In this document: piece after piece, positions 32,125-43,263 of the stretch | How the letters are laid out: each line of letters begins with the position of its first letter | How positions within the stretch are numbered: the stretch's first letter is position 1 | Origin: Anomaloglossus baeobatrachus | Lineage: Eukaryota > Chordata > Amphibia > Anura > Aromobatidae | DNA length: 64,000 nt | NCBI RefSeq assembly: GCF_048569485.1 | Contig: NC_134355.1 | Span: forward strand, 555,901,142 to 555,965,141 | Direction: 5' to 3' | The notes under the pieces: generated by a model | The model's database searches: none | What the model saw: the letters and a program-made list of their open reading frames with translations, nothing else | Told to the model about the DNA's origin: nothing | Made by a program: the position numbers and the translations under genes

Positions 32125-32690
32125 GAGTGGGCGACTCTAGAGGAAAGTCAGACATATAATGGTAAGCAAGGTGTCCGCGATTAGAAAACTGGGGTTGATT
32201 TTCTGCATGAACCTTGCCATTCACGTCCATGGGCAACAACTCTGGAAGCAAATGGCTGCAATACACCAAACGGCTGACTGACAAGAGTGGGGCTGTACCT
32301 GGAACTAATGTAGACTGTTAGAATAAAAAAAAAATCCCTGGACCATCTATTTATCCCCTGTACATTTACAGCTCTGACACTATGTATGTAAGACCCGGGG
32401 AGGTTCATGTACAAGAGCCATCAGCCACATCGTACAGCTGACACCCTGCGGCGGAGGCTTGGCTCAGAGATATTCCCAATTCTGGTCATTATCTCCCTTA
32501 GAGTCTTCAGTCAATAGTGGGGGAGCCCTCTCTGTCGCCATATTGTCAGGTCAGCCAAGCCTGTGATGTCAGAGACTATGCATGGCAGACATTTTACACG
32601 ACAGGTTATATAACAAAAAGTGCTGCAGTTTTTTTTATATCTACTCTGCACATCCCAATCACCAGTCCCCATCTCCGTCACTTATTGTAC
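32113..32690. other. FARSB intron 3, part without recognised features
   Basis: After the short end of the TTAAAGGGG element I see no exon, RNA gene or clear repeat up to exon 3. Confidence 0.5.
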
Positions 32691-32845
32691 CTTTCTTTAA
32701 ACACTTGCAGCCCTCGCACCAGTCCCTCCAGGCACAAGAGATCATAGCGGTTGGCGGGCACATCGATCTTGAAGAGAATAACATCGGAGGCTGCGTCCGA
32801 CTTTCCATCACCTTTCTCTTTGCTCAGGATTTCTCTCTCGGACGT
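32691..32845 (-). CDS. FARSB: FARSB coding exon 3
   Basis: 155 bp, residues 39-89 plus two bases of Arg90. It encodes [20 protein letters not shown], then [18 protein letters not shown] and [13 protein letters not shown]. The [20 protein letters not shown] block is the signature of the N-terminal B1 domain of the beta subunit and is practically identical to human. The Lys/Asp/Ser-rich segment before it is a variable loop. The acceptor is ...CATTTCAG and the donor AG|GTACAA. Entry phase is 0 and exit phase 2. Confidence 0.97.
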
Positions 32846-34186
32846 CTGAAATGATAAAAATATGCGATTTGTAAAGTAATAACTAGATTTCCCAATGATG
32901 ACTCCTCATCCACATCTGTCACAGCCAAGGGAGAATGCATACTGTGGATTCACATTATGGAGAAGTAAAACTAGGGGAGAAAATTTACTGGTGACCCTCT
33001 TGCTCCACTTATGTTAGTTCTGCCCCCCCCCGTGAGTACGACCTAAAACCAGGGCACAGATTGGGTTTCTCTACAGTCATTAGTTATCAGGCTTTTGGGT
33101 GCTTGCTTTATGGTAAAGCTGAAAATATATAGGCGTTTTATTTTCCTGATCAGTCTGACATGGAATCGTTGTCTATGGCAGCCAGAGAGTGTAACTCACA
33201 TTTTCCAGAATTCTGTATAAGATTAAAGGGATAAGATCAGAATTAGATAGAAGAGAACTTAGATTTCTGGGGACAGATAAACTCCCAAGGACTGGGCTCT
33301 GACTCCAAAACACAGGTCTGAGCCCTGAATATAATGGAGGGAGCCCAGGCTCCACTCATTGTGCACAGGTCAGTGGGAAAGTGCGGCCCGCTGTAATCGT
33401 CATTGTCTGACAGTCCCATCACCCTGCTTCCTTCTGGATGGAGCGCTGCAGTCCCCTTTCTCGGTATCACAGGGGACCCCAGTAGTCGGACCACCAGTGA
33501 TTAATAACTTATATCCTATGTACAAGGGACGACTGTCCATTCTGGAAATACAGTGACCTAACTGGCGGCATTTAGTGACTATGTGACTCTCCGTGTGCAC
33601 CAGATTCAGTACACTGTTTGTTCTTGTGGCATTTCTGCCTGTGAAGGACAATTATTAGGAGGTTGCCCCCGGTCAGAAAATCCTGATCCCTGGCTGCTGT
33701 TTGCTGTATAAAAAACAAACTGTGTTTACTCACCGTCCCCGGGTCCAGCACAGAGTCTCTGCCCCTGCTGCTGGGGTATGGCACTGTCACATTGTCAGCA
33801 AGGCAGCCAATAAGTGAGGCGGCTCGACCTCTGTAGATGGAGTGCCCGTCTCACAGCCATGGAGCTCACTGATTCGCTGCCACACCGCCAATATTGGGCC
33901 TGGGGAGCTGCGGCAGACATTCAGTGCTGGATCCGGGGGGCAGTGAGCAGAGCGGCATTATTGTTTTGTTTTTATTATAACAAAGTGCAACCCCGTACCA
34001 AGATTTAATAAAATCATCCAGAAGTGACTAGTAAGGAACCCAGCGGAGCATCCGGAAGGAAACCTGGAAGGAAATGTTGGGGATCTGTGACGCCATCAGC
34101 GGGGTAGACTGAGCATTTACACACATTACAATAAACATTAGAACCCTCATGAGTACATCATCTGCGGACACGAGCCGTATACTCAC
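32846..34186. other. FARSB intron 2
   Basis: About 1.3 kb with no clear transposon. It is the least repeat-laden stretch of the gene in this window, with only short AT-rich and C-rich runs. I see no regulatory motif I would defend. Confidence 0.5.
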
Positions 34187-34242
34187 AATCTCATCCAACT
34201 CCAGCCCAAACTCAAAGCACAGCTCATCAAACTCTTCATCAG
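34187..34242 (-). CDS. FARSB: FARSB coding exon 2
   Basis: 56 bp. It completes Thr20 and encodes DEEFDELCFEFGLELDEI (residues 21-38), the acidic helix of the N-terminal domain, identical to human as I recall it. The acceptor is ...ACCTTTCAG and the donor ATT|GTGAGT. Entry phase is 1 and exit phase 0. Confidence 0.97.
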
Positions 34243-34883
34243 CTGAAAGGTAAAAAGAGAGGGGGGTGATATATGTACTGAACCCTCGCTCCCCCAGACA
34301 GATAATGGAGTGATAGAGGCGCTGCTGCCCATCACTGGCAGGAATCACATTCTATACAGAATCTTAAAAAATATTTGTTATTGGCAAGACGTCTCCCCGT
34401 ACAGAGAATGGAAAGTGTATGGGGAGCAAACAGCGGGTATTCATCCTCTCCTGCCTCAGCCCTGGGCTTTACTGATCGACTGCAGCGGTGATCTATAGCA
34501 GACAACAATCACCACAGCCGCCAATCACTGTCCCCAACTACTGGGTCCAGTGATTGGCTGCAGCAGTGATGTGCACTGTAGATGTGATGACACCGCTGCA
34601 GCCAATCAATACAGATCGTAGCAGCGGTGAAGACGCAGAACTGAGAGCGGTTTGTCATGTCTGTGAGCCAAAGATGAATACGTATCCAGGACACTCCATG
34701 TAATAATCACTCGCTCCATACAGTGCATGACCCCGGTTATATTATGGGTAATGTGCAGCGCACACAGGTCACCCCAGGACACAGGTTACTATGGTGATGG
34801 ACAATCTGATCTGCTACAATAACTGCCAGCACTGCCCGTACACAGTCTCCTGCCCTCACACCCTAGGTGCGGGCGCCACGTAC
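34243..34883. other. FARSB intron 1
   Basis: About 640 bp. A small inverted repeat around 34505-34610 pairs GCAGCCAATCA-type text with its complement (CCAATCACTG/CAGTGATTGGCTGCAGC). Otherwise no features are recognised. Confidence 0.6.
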
Positions 34884-34941
34884 TGTATGTCCGGCCCAGC
34901 GCCCGGTACAGCAGGTCTCTCTTCACACTGACAGTCGGCAT
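34884..34941 (-). CDS. FARSB: FARSB coding exon 1 (start codon), phenylalanyl-tRNA synthetase beta subunit
   Basis: The first coding exon. ATG at 34941-34939 starts MPTVSVKRDLLYRALGRTY and ends with the first base of Thr20; the donor is A|GTACGT. The N terminus MPTVSVKRDLL is that of vertebrate FARSB. The full enzyme is a cytosolic alpha2-beta2 tetramer that attaches phenylalanine to tRNA-Phe; the beta chain (about 590 residues in human) carries tRNA-binding and editing-type domains. Seven exons here supply residues 1-239: the B1 domain and the start of the B3/B4 domain. Spliced, phase-consistent, intact exons argue for a live gene, not a processed copy. Three DIRS fossils lie in its introns in the same sense. 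Confidence 0.97.
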
Positions 34942-35350
34942 GGCTCAGCTGCAGCGCCGGCATAGAAGGGAAGGACGGCAGAGAAAACTTTCCTCACATC
35001 GTCTGTCCGCGGCGCCTGAAGAAATATAACCACCACTACTGACTTTCCACCTCACATTAAATTCATGTTTGGATTATCCATGAAGAGCGTTGTCTTATGA
35101 TTGTACGCTACAAAATGCACACGTCCATTAAATGCTGATATTTTTATTCCCTCAGCAGGCATCGCTTGGCCACCCCTACACGCTTTACTCAGTATTGCAT
35201 CACTCTCGCGGCCGGGCCTTCCTTTACCCAATCAAAGTACATGACTCAGCACCGGACCAATCACTGACAGGAGCTGTGTGGAGGCTTGGAACGCAAGGCG
35301 GGGTCCTGACAAGGAGAGATCGGAAAGGGTTACGTGACCAATCAGAGCAG
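34942..35350 (-). promoter_or_regulatory. FARSB: FARSB 5' UTR and promoter region
   Basis: GC-rich sequence upstream of the ATG without a TATA box at a usual position. Plus-strand CCAAT boxes at 35228-35232, 35257-35261 and 35338-35342 (each followed by C) are NF-Y-like. A TGACTCA (AP-1-like) sits at 35242-35248. Multiple CCAAT boxes without TATA suit a housekeeping gene. The transcription start was not determined. MOGAT1 starts 24 kb away, so this is not a tight bidirectional promoter. Confidence 0.5.
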
Positions 35351-35365
35351 TGGGACTGCCAGGAG

Positions 35366-35550
35366 GAGAGGTGGAGCCGGAGGAGAGGTGGAGCCGGCGA
35401 AAGAGGCGGAGCCGGGAGTAGAGGCGGAGCCGGGAGAGGTGTAGCCGGGGTAGAGGTGGGGTCGGCGGAGATTAGGGTTGATATAGCCGGGGTAGAGGTG
35501 GAGTCAGAGGAAAGGTGGAGCCGGGGGAGAGATGGAGCCGGCTGCTCCTC
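35366..35550. repeat. GGAGCCGG minisatellite upstream of FARSB
   Basis: About ten imperfect copies of a 14-20-bp purine-rich unit, GAGAGGTGGAGCCGGGG and variants, some with GAGGCGGAGCC (a GC-box-like form). It lies some 425-610 bp upstream of the ATG. Confidence 0.85.
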
Positions 35551-35924
35551 TCAGTGCACACACCCGCATTGTAATAGTACACGTGGATTTCCCGGTGATG
35601 GAGGGGATGGCCCAGTGCTGATCTGACCACGTGCACGTTACTGCGTGTTGCTCGGTATCCATAGGTCATTGTGTACACAGTGCGGTCAGGGCTTCTATCC
35701 CGCGTTATTGTGCTGTGTGGTCCGTGCTCTGTGCTATGATTTTCCATATGGAGGTATCTCGGGAAAGGAAAAAAAAAATTGGCTTCTGGGCCATACCCTT
35801 ATAACATGGGCTCATCTGCAGTGTGATGTCCTGACGTTACACCTCCATAATACCCAGCAGTGTGAACAGACCCTTCGGGAATGTGCAGACCGCGTTTTGT
35901 AGCCCCCTGGTGCACCAGCTGGGT

Positions 35925-38300
35925 AGACACATCAGGAATCCCCCCCACCCCCCTCCCATATCTATTTTAAATTCAAAACAAAACACACCCTCTTTCACCA
36001 ATTTATTAACCCCAAAAATCCCCCCCGCAGGTCCAACGTAATTCACGCTATGTCCCATGACGATCTCGGCTCTGCTACATCTAGAAGCTGCAGCGATGGA
36101 AAACGTGACCTATCATTGCAGCTCCTGGGACACACTGAGGGCAGCGGGGGACCCGACTGGGAAAAGCTGTGACATCACTCAGGTCACCAGAGTTCACAGA
36201 TGGGTTCCCATGGTACCAAGTGTGTGACCGCCGGTGAACCCGCTGTTGGCGCCACAGAAGTCTAGCAATCCTGCAGTCACGTCACCAGAGTTCACACTCG
36301 GTGCTGCCCTCAGTAAAAGTGGAACCCGCTGGCAGACTGTCAGATTGTGGGACACAACAGTACAGCTGGACTTCTATGGCGCCTTGTCCTGCAATCCGGC
36401 AGGTTCACTGGCGGTCACATTTGGTACCATGGGAACCCGGCTATGAACTCCAGTGACCTGACTGATGTCACCGCTTCTCACAGCCCGGTCCCCGGCTGCC
36501 CCCAGTGTGTCCCTGGAGCTGCAGTGATCGGTAATGTGTGCCGTCCCCACGCCTGTAGCAGCCGGGCTGCTCGGATCCGGAACCGCTGTGTGGCTCGAGG
36601 GATCCTCCGGACCCGGGGGTCACGCGGACACGCCAAATGAAAAGGAGGACGTAGTTGTACGGGCTTGGCCATATTCAGTTCGTGACGCCACCCACGGTGT
36701 GTGGTGAAGTGGGACACCACCGCTGCTGTTGTGGGACACCCGGGGAAGATGTAGTGGCAGCTGGATGTTAACCCCTCCGTGGGTAGGGATGGTTGCCCCG
36801 GGAACCCAGTGTCTGTGTGTAGGGTTTGGCGATAGCAAGGGATTACGCGCCCGGACGTACCAGGGCATGTTTGGTTACTCACAAATTAATCACACAAGTC
36901 TTTTGGTAAACCAAGGTGCTGGTGGCCAGCCGCCGCGGCCGGTTATACTCTGGTCTCCCACCTGGGCTGGTGGTCGCCGTCTTTTCCTCTGCACTAGTTC
37001 TGTTGTTTGTTTAGACTTCCCGGTATGGAACACGGGAATCCGCTCCCGGCTTTTTGTGTACCTGAGGAGCCGTGCCCGCTGACGCTGACCCGTGGGATCT
37101 ATGGGCCCTGGCGGTTGCCCTATCCCTCTCTGTGGGTGGTTGTCTGCTTTTGGGACTTTGGTTGGGACAGGACCTATAATCCTGCCCGGCCTCAATCGGT
37201 TGATTAGCTAGGCCATTGGTTCCAGTCCTGGCTTCAGGGTCCGAGTACCCCCTCTGTGCACGGTTTCCGGGTCGGATCTCTGGTTTCGGTACCGGTGGGC
37301 TCCAACCCTGTCCCGGTCCACCTCGGATCTCCGGCTGCCGTCTTCCCGTCGCCTGCCGACGGAGACCGCCATCTGCCACCTAGCCAAGGTTCCAGGGCTC
37401 CAACCCTGGCACCGTTCAACTTGAACTTCTCCGCTGGAGCTACACCTAGCCCCAGCCTCCACTCCTCTCAACTTGAACTACAGACTTGAACTCATCTGAT
37501 CTGTTTTCCCGCCCCGGGCTGTCTAGACCCCTAGGTGGGCGTTCCCTAACTGCCTGGTCCCACCCACTGGTGTGCCTGTCTTGCCCTGAGGGGGGGTGAC
37601 TAGGGTTTCAGGTCGGCTCTATGTAACCCTGTGAGGGAAGAAGTTATGCGGGGGCCTAATGTGTGACTACCTGGGTTTGCCAGGGCGTCACAGATGTCTT
37701 CTGGATGTAGCAGAGCTGGGATCATCGTGTGGATTATGTCGGACCTGTGGGGGTGTATTTCGGGTGAAAGATGGTGTGTTGTTTTTTTTATTTAAAATAA
37801 AGGATTTTTGTGTTTGTGGGCTTCTTACTTACAGGGTTGGTAATGGGGGGTTTCATAAAAAAATTACAGCTGACATCAACCCCATATATTACACCAATTG
37901 CCACCGCCCCAGGTAAAGCGCTACAATTGGCGCATCTGATGGCTGCACCAATTGTGGGGTAACTGCATGCTGCTAATTTTATGCTGGTAGGGGTCTAATA
38001 ACCATGGAACTCTCCATCTTAAGAATACCAGCCCCCAACTGTTCACTTTATCTTGGCTGGGTATCAAATTTGTGGGGGACTGCAAGTCATTTTTAAAATT
38101 ATTTAAATAATAAGCCTCTTATTTTGACACAGCCAAGATAACGCTCAGCTAGGGGCTGCAGCCTGTCTGCGCTGGGTATCAATATATGGGGGATCCTGTG
38201 CCATTTTTTCAAATTTATTTATTTTTACACTCCACGTCCTGGCACAGACAGTTAGTGTGAGGGCAACCAATCACAGACGCTGGCACAGAGGGTGGGCGGG
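35925..38300. mobile_element. Long foldback element, interrupted by repeat R1-A
   Basis: The left arm (about 35925-36260) and right arm (36380-36540 plus 37692-37865) are inverted. GCAGCTCCTGGGACACACTG, GGTTCCCATGGTACCAA and TCGGCTCTGCTACATC all recur in complement. The text to about 38300 (AGCCAAGATAA, CTGGGTATCAA) belongs to the same frog foldback family and is also found inside FB1 near 29580-30060. No coding; ends are not exactly placed. Confidence 0.65.
36540..37691 (-). repeat. R1-A: ~1.15-kb repeat ending GGCGTCACA (possible solo LTR, fossil)
   Basis: Closely similar to R1-B (56690-57823) over its length: GCAGCCGGGCTGCTCGGATC, GACGCCACCCACGGTGTGTG, GACACCACCGCTGCTGTTGT, GGGACTTTGGTTGGGACAGG. 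It ends CCAGGGCGTCACA. Read on the minus strand it starts TGTGACGCCCTGG. A TG start, about 1.2-kb size and no ORF suggest an LTR or small non-coding LTR-like element, unproven. It is inserted in the right arm of the long foldback. Confidence 0.55.
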
Positions 38301-39209
38301 GGAACTAGTGAATATTCATGAAATCTAATGAGCGGACTCGGATGTATTGTGACAGCCGCGTGGAAACTCTGTAAGTAAATTCTCCTGCTTTAATCCCAGC
38401 AATACTCTGACAATATTATTCACAGAAACCAACTGTGAGTCAGAAATGCATCCAGGCATCTTCCCCGTGCTGTTCTCATTCTATTTCAACACTTTCCCAT
38501 CTATTGCAGCATTTTTACAGCCCTCCCAAACCTACTTCTAAGATCCTCCAGAAAATTATTTGAGTTTCCCACTGACTTGCATTGGGTTCATTATTTGTGA
38601 CGAATACACGAATAGTAGAAATTATTCGTCTCAAATAATGCTAACAAGAATATTTTACTATTCGCCCATCTCTACTGTGTATCCATTGACGACAGATTTT
38701 GCCTGCGATTTGAGAATGTTGATAATGAACGATCAATACAGGAGGAGAAAGCAGTGATTTTCCCTGATAAGATACTTTACAAAGGTGGTTACATTTATGT
38801 GTACTGTAGATTTATGGGGAAGAAAATAGAGTCCCATCTACACTAAGGATGAATAAAATAAAACTGCTTCAGCACAGCTGTTTCCCATGTTGCAATTTAT
38901 GGCTATGTGTACACAATGAGTTGGTGAGTTTTTGATTTGCAGCATTTCTACCGAGTGAACGGCGAAAAGGAAGGGAAGAGGCAAAAATGTGTCTCGGGTA
39001 GCAATGAGCCATTATTAAACCTTCAGCTGGCCCTTGGCTTCCCTGACGTCCCTGGATAGGTTCCCCACCTATGCACCGAGCAGGATACCTGGCCCTGGCT
39101 GACCCTGAACTGGGCCCTAGGTAATGAACAGATGGGATGAACACTAGTCAACCCCACTAAGTCCTAAAGAATACACAGGGAAAGCAAACAAACTTATCGC
39201 CAAGATGAC
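38301..39209. other. Intergenic, mostly unassigned
   Basis: No gene. A GGCTATGTGTACACAATG at 38901 looks like a lone left end of the foldback-element class, without a partner. Confidence 0.45.
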
Positions 39210-39212
39210 TTA

Positions 39213-39907
39213 GGGGTACTTCTCACATAGCGAGATCGCTTACTGTGTCACGGTTTTTGTGACGCACTAGGGACCTCATTAGCGATCTCGCTGTGTGTGA
39301 CACTGAGCAGTGATCTGGCCCCTGCTGTGAAATCGCTGCTCGTTACACACCGTGCTGATTCATTTTTTGGATGCTGCTCTCCCGCTGTGAAGCACACATC
39401 GCTGTGTTTGACAGCAAGAGAGCAACGATTTGAATGTGCAGGGAGCCGGCTTCTGGCAGCCTGCGGTAAGCTGTAACCAAGGTAAATATCGGGTAACCAA
39501 GCGAAGTGCTTTGCTTGGTTACCCGATATTTACCTTGGTTACTAGCGTCCGCCGCTCTCAGGCTGCCAGTGCCGTCTCCCTGCTCCCCGCACACGTAGCT
39601 AGAGTACACATCGGGTAAATAAGCAAAGCGGTTTGCTTATTAACCCGATGTGTACTCTGGCTAGGAGTGCAGGGAGCCAGCGCTAAGCGGTGTGCGCTGG
39701 TAACCAAGGTAAAAATCGGGTAACCAAGCGCTTGGTTACCCAATATTTACCTTAGTTACCAAGCGCAGCATCGCTTCCACGCATCGCTGGTGGCTGGTCG
39801 CTGGTGAGATCTGCCTGATTGACAGCTCACCAGCGACCATGTAGCGACGCACCAGCGATCCTGACCAGGTCAAATCGCTGGAGCGTCGCTAAAGTGTGAC
39901 AGTACCC
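39213..39907. mobile_element. Foldback element FB3 with internal hairpin array
   Basis: TTA flanks at 39210-39212 and 39908-39910. Ends are GGGGTACTTCTCACA and the complement of GGGTACTGTCACAC. The interior has perfect-stem hairpins such as CCAAGGTAAATATCGGGTAA with its complement, and one around CACATCGGGTAA. It shares this cassette with FB11. Confidence 0.85.
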
Positions 39908-40094
39908 TTAGGGTTTGTTCACACACGGCTTTTTTGGTAAGTTTTTGCTGCATTTTTTAGCTGCAAATTTGCCTTGGTTTTATGCAAGCGCTGGCCATAT
40001 GAACCCACGTCACCTATTACCCATCTTTCCCTGGAGCAGGAAATAGATGGGAGGAGCAGCACACCACCAATCATAACCGCATAACGGTGGAGGC

Positions 40095-40965
40095 AGAGTG
40101 AAAAGCGCGGGCACGAGATTATGGGCGGGTACTTGGATGACGCTGCTGATGACAATCACAACACGGCCCATAATCTCGCGCTTGCACAATCACCTCACCA
40201 GCGGTCACACTGTGCACAGTGCTCAGTCCCGTGAAAGTGGCACTGGGCATGCGCGAGACCTCAGGAGCACTGGGCGGCGTCCTCAGGTATGGAAATTAGC
40301 AATGGGGGACGGCGTAAAGCGGCAGGAGGGAGCATAACGGACGCAAGACAGCCCGCCCCCATGACCATAAAAAAAGATTTGCATACAAAAAGGTAAGACT
40401 TTATAAAGTATTTATTTAGGTCAAAGGCGGCACAATAACAACAGGAACCTTTCTAGAATTCAGCCCAGGAGCTGCAGAAGGGGAATCCTTTAGGGTATGT
40501 GCGCACGTTGCTTTTTACCTGCTTTTTTGCTGCTTTTTCTTCTGCGCTGTTTAATGCCAAAATGGATGTGTTCTTCTATTCAAGCAAAGTCTATGGGAAT
40601 TTGGGTTTCTTGTTCACACTATGTTGTTCAAAATGCTGCCTTTTTGTGGCAGAACTTTGGTCAAAAACTCAGCTTTTCAAAGAAGCAACATGTCAATTGT
40701 TTTTGCCATTTGGGTTTTGCACTGCAAAGCTGAGTTTTTGACCAAAGTTCTGCCACAAAAAGGCAGCATTGTGAACAACATAGTGTGAACAAGAAACCCA
40801 AATTCCCATAGACTTTGCTTGAATAGAAGAACACATCCATTTTGGCATTAAACAGCGCAGAAGAAAAAGCAGCAAAAAAGCAGGTAAAAAGCAACGTGCG
40901 CACATACCCTTAGGTTTATTGAGAAATTTCTGAATTTCTGCTGACAGGTTCCCTTTAAAAAGCTG
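40095..40965. mobile_element. T2-like element (TTAAAGGGAACCTGTC type) interrupted by FB5
   Basis: Read on the minus strand it begins TTAAAGGGAACCTGTCAGCA near 40965. It shares CAGCGGTCACACTGTGC, CATAATCTCGCGC and CTGCAGCTCCTGGGCT-type text with the copy at 45946. FB5 sits within GGAATCCTTTA/TTAGGTTTAT, where the other copy reads through. Confidence 0.7.
40493..40909. mobile_element. Foldback element FB5, almost perfect palindrome
   Basis: TTA flanks at 40490-40492 and 40910-40912. Ends are GGGTATGTGCGCACGTTGCT and an exact complement. The two arms (about 200 bp each) are nearly identical through TTTGCTTGAATAGAAGAACA-type text, so the whole can fold on itself. It is likely the youngest element of its nest. 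Confidence 0.92.
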
Positions 40966-41359
40966 CTTTTTACAGTCCCAGCAAAGTCTATGAGATTTCT
41001 GAAATCTCATGCACACACACACAAACACATCAGGTTTTTTTCCTGACTGTTTTGTCAAATACCTGCGTTTTTGGTCAGGTTTTTAAAGAATGAGCATGTC
41101 AATTCATTGCTGCAGATTTTCTGCGTTTTTTCATTGTTACAATCCATTTTATAGAAAAAAAAGCAGCAAATCCGCACAAAAAATGCTACTAAAAAACGCA
41201 TGAAAACACACCAAAAACGCAGATCACTCAAAGGAGATTTCCTGACACAAGATCAGGGTTTGGTCAGGAAAAAAACTTAACAAAAAAGCCCTGTGTAAAC
41301 ATAGCCTTAGAGAGGATTACAAGCTGACCGCTTGCAATCAGGACAGTATAGAAACCTAA

Positions 41360-41575
41360 GGGCGCTCTCACACATCCAGCTTTTCGCTAGTTTGCCGGTT
41401 GCGGCGCACACCAGTACAGTGTATACAGTACAGTGGCAGCGCGACAAGCTCCGGTCACATGCTGTCATGTGACCGGAGCATGTGACCCGGAAGTAACAGC
41501 GCTGTATTGTATACACTGTACTGGCATGCGCCGGAACCGGCAAACCGGCGAAAAGCCGGATGTGTGAAAGCGCTC
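41360..41575. mobile_element. Foldback element FB6
   Basis: TAA flanks at 41357-41359 and 41576-41578. Ends GGGCGCTCTCACACATCC and the complement of GAGCGCTTTCACACATCC. The centre has CAGTACAGTGTATACAGTAC text. Same subfamily as 48599-48820. Confidence 0.88.
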
Positions 41576-41578
41576 TAA

Positions 41579-42438
41579 CTCTATCACCAGCAACATGCCG
41601 AGGGGAAATGCAATTATATAAAGACGCAGTGGTGAGGGATAGTGATTAGGAGCTGAAAGAAAAAGATCTCCGCAGGGTCCTAAAGGGGAAAGAGAAAACC
41701 TTAACAGAGAAGATACACAAAATTTCATTTACACGACAGAGGAAAGGATGGGATATCAAAGAGCAGTTTGTGCAGACAAACGCAGCGATCTTCTACAGTG
41801 GGACACAACAACTGTGACAAACCCATGACACAAACCCTTTAACGTTTAAATCGGTTATTGTAGTTATCATGTCCCAGCAGCAGATGTGTTTCCACCTAGT
41901 TTTATGTCATTGGCTTTTTCTGCTGTCTGAATTTCATTATAAAAGTTGTATGTAAAACGTCCAAAATTACAATCTTACACTTATACAGGCCACATAATGC
42001 ACAACTGTGTGCCACCAAGGCCTATTCTACTGCATATCTAAGGCTATGTTCACATTATGTTTAGGACAGGTGATACAGATCACACTTTTATGGCTTCCTA
42101 AAAAGACGGACCCTTCTGGAAAGTAGACCAGACATTGTACAAAGACTCAGCCCTCCTCATTATATTGAATGGTTCTGTCGGCGATCCCATCCAGATCCTA
42201 TTTTTTTCATGGTTCAGACAGAAAACCCCAATGAAGCTCAAATGTGGCCTGAACCTAATGTGATCCTGGCTTCATGCATAAAGGGGTGCCTGGTCCTACC
42301 TGCGGCCTCATAGGACATCTCTGAAGTCTATACCACATTCAATAGGTGAAAGCTGCCAAACTGAAAATACAAATGTCTGAAAGGAGCACATTCTGCTAAA
42401 GCAGGTAACATCACATGTGATATACTCACTGCCATATA
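41579..42438. other. Intergenic, unassigned
   Basis: No gene seen. TAAGGCTATGTTCACATTAT at 42039 is a lone foldback-type left end followed by unpaired text, probably a truncated element. Confidence 0.45.
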
Positions 42439-42441
42439 TTA

Positions 42442-42793
42442 GGCTATGTGCGCACGTGTGCGCTCTGCACTGCACCTAAAAGGTGCGCTTCAGAGCGCAG
42501 CTGAAAAGCTCCGTTCTGAAGCGCATGGTGCCGGCGAGAACGTGCGCTCTGCCTGCAGCTCCTGCCATAGACAGAGCAGGGGCTGCCGGCAAAGCGCACG
42601 GAAGAAGTGACATGTCACTTCTTAGAACGCACGCTTCGGGCAGCAGCCGAAGCGCTGCACTCTAAGACGCCACGTGCGCACGGCCCCTGCACAATCTCCA
42701 TAGATTGTGCAGGGGACGCAGGACGCATGCAGTTACGCTGCGCTACAAAGCGCAGCGTAACTGCATGAATTACGCACGCGTGCGCACATAGCC
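42442..42793. mobile_element. Foldback element FB7
   Basis: TTA flanks at 42439-42441 and 42794-42796. Ends GGCTATGTGCGCACG and exact complement. GC-rich interior with GCGCTTCAGAGCGCAGC and CGCAGCGTAACTGCATG hairpin parts. Confidence 0.9.
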
Positions 42794-43263
42794 TTAGAAA
42801 CAAAATTCTCAAAAATGAGCTAACCATAGCATCACAAGGCTAGCCTGGGTATAGCTAGACCGGTGTATGCACTACTCAGAATTACATTTTAAGAACATGA
42901 GAAACAGGGCAACTTGTGCAAAAACTAGACAATTTTATTAGAAAATCATAAACAGACATCTAATATATAAAAATTTAAAAACAACCACAGGAGAGTGGAA
43001 AGGAGGAAATGATGAGAAATTAATAGGAAAACAGGTTCTCAATTGTAAGTAATATAAATGCAGAAAACAAGACCCAATAAATCTCAAGAGAGGAAGAAAA
43101 GTACAAATATAATAAGTAGTACAGGGGAAATTTGGGAACAAGTTTTAAAAATAAATATACAGTTAATCAAACAAGAAAACCATATATACCTAAAGTGCAA
43201 GTGCAAAAAAGTGCAAATAGGGATAACTCCTAAGCCATCAAAGACCCCCAAACAGGACCAGAG

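Larger units (their letters stand above)
39911..41306. mobile_element. Foldback element FB4 containing a T2-like MITE and FB5
   Basis: Ends GGGTTTGTTCACACACGGCT and the complement of GGCTATGTTTACACAGGGCT. Its left TTA (39908-39910) is also the right TTA of FB3; the right TTA is 41307-41309. Inside lie a T2-like copy and FB5, a three-level nest. Confidence 0.75.

Noticed and set aside
9051-34941. FARSB copy as a processed or decayed pseudogene
   Set aside because: Seven exons have consensus splice sites, consistent phases and no stops; a retrocopy would lack introns.
34942-35560. Tight bidirectional FARSB/MOGAT1 promoter
   Set aside because: The MOGAT1 coding start is about 24.6 kb away with many insertions between.
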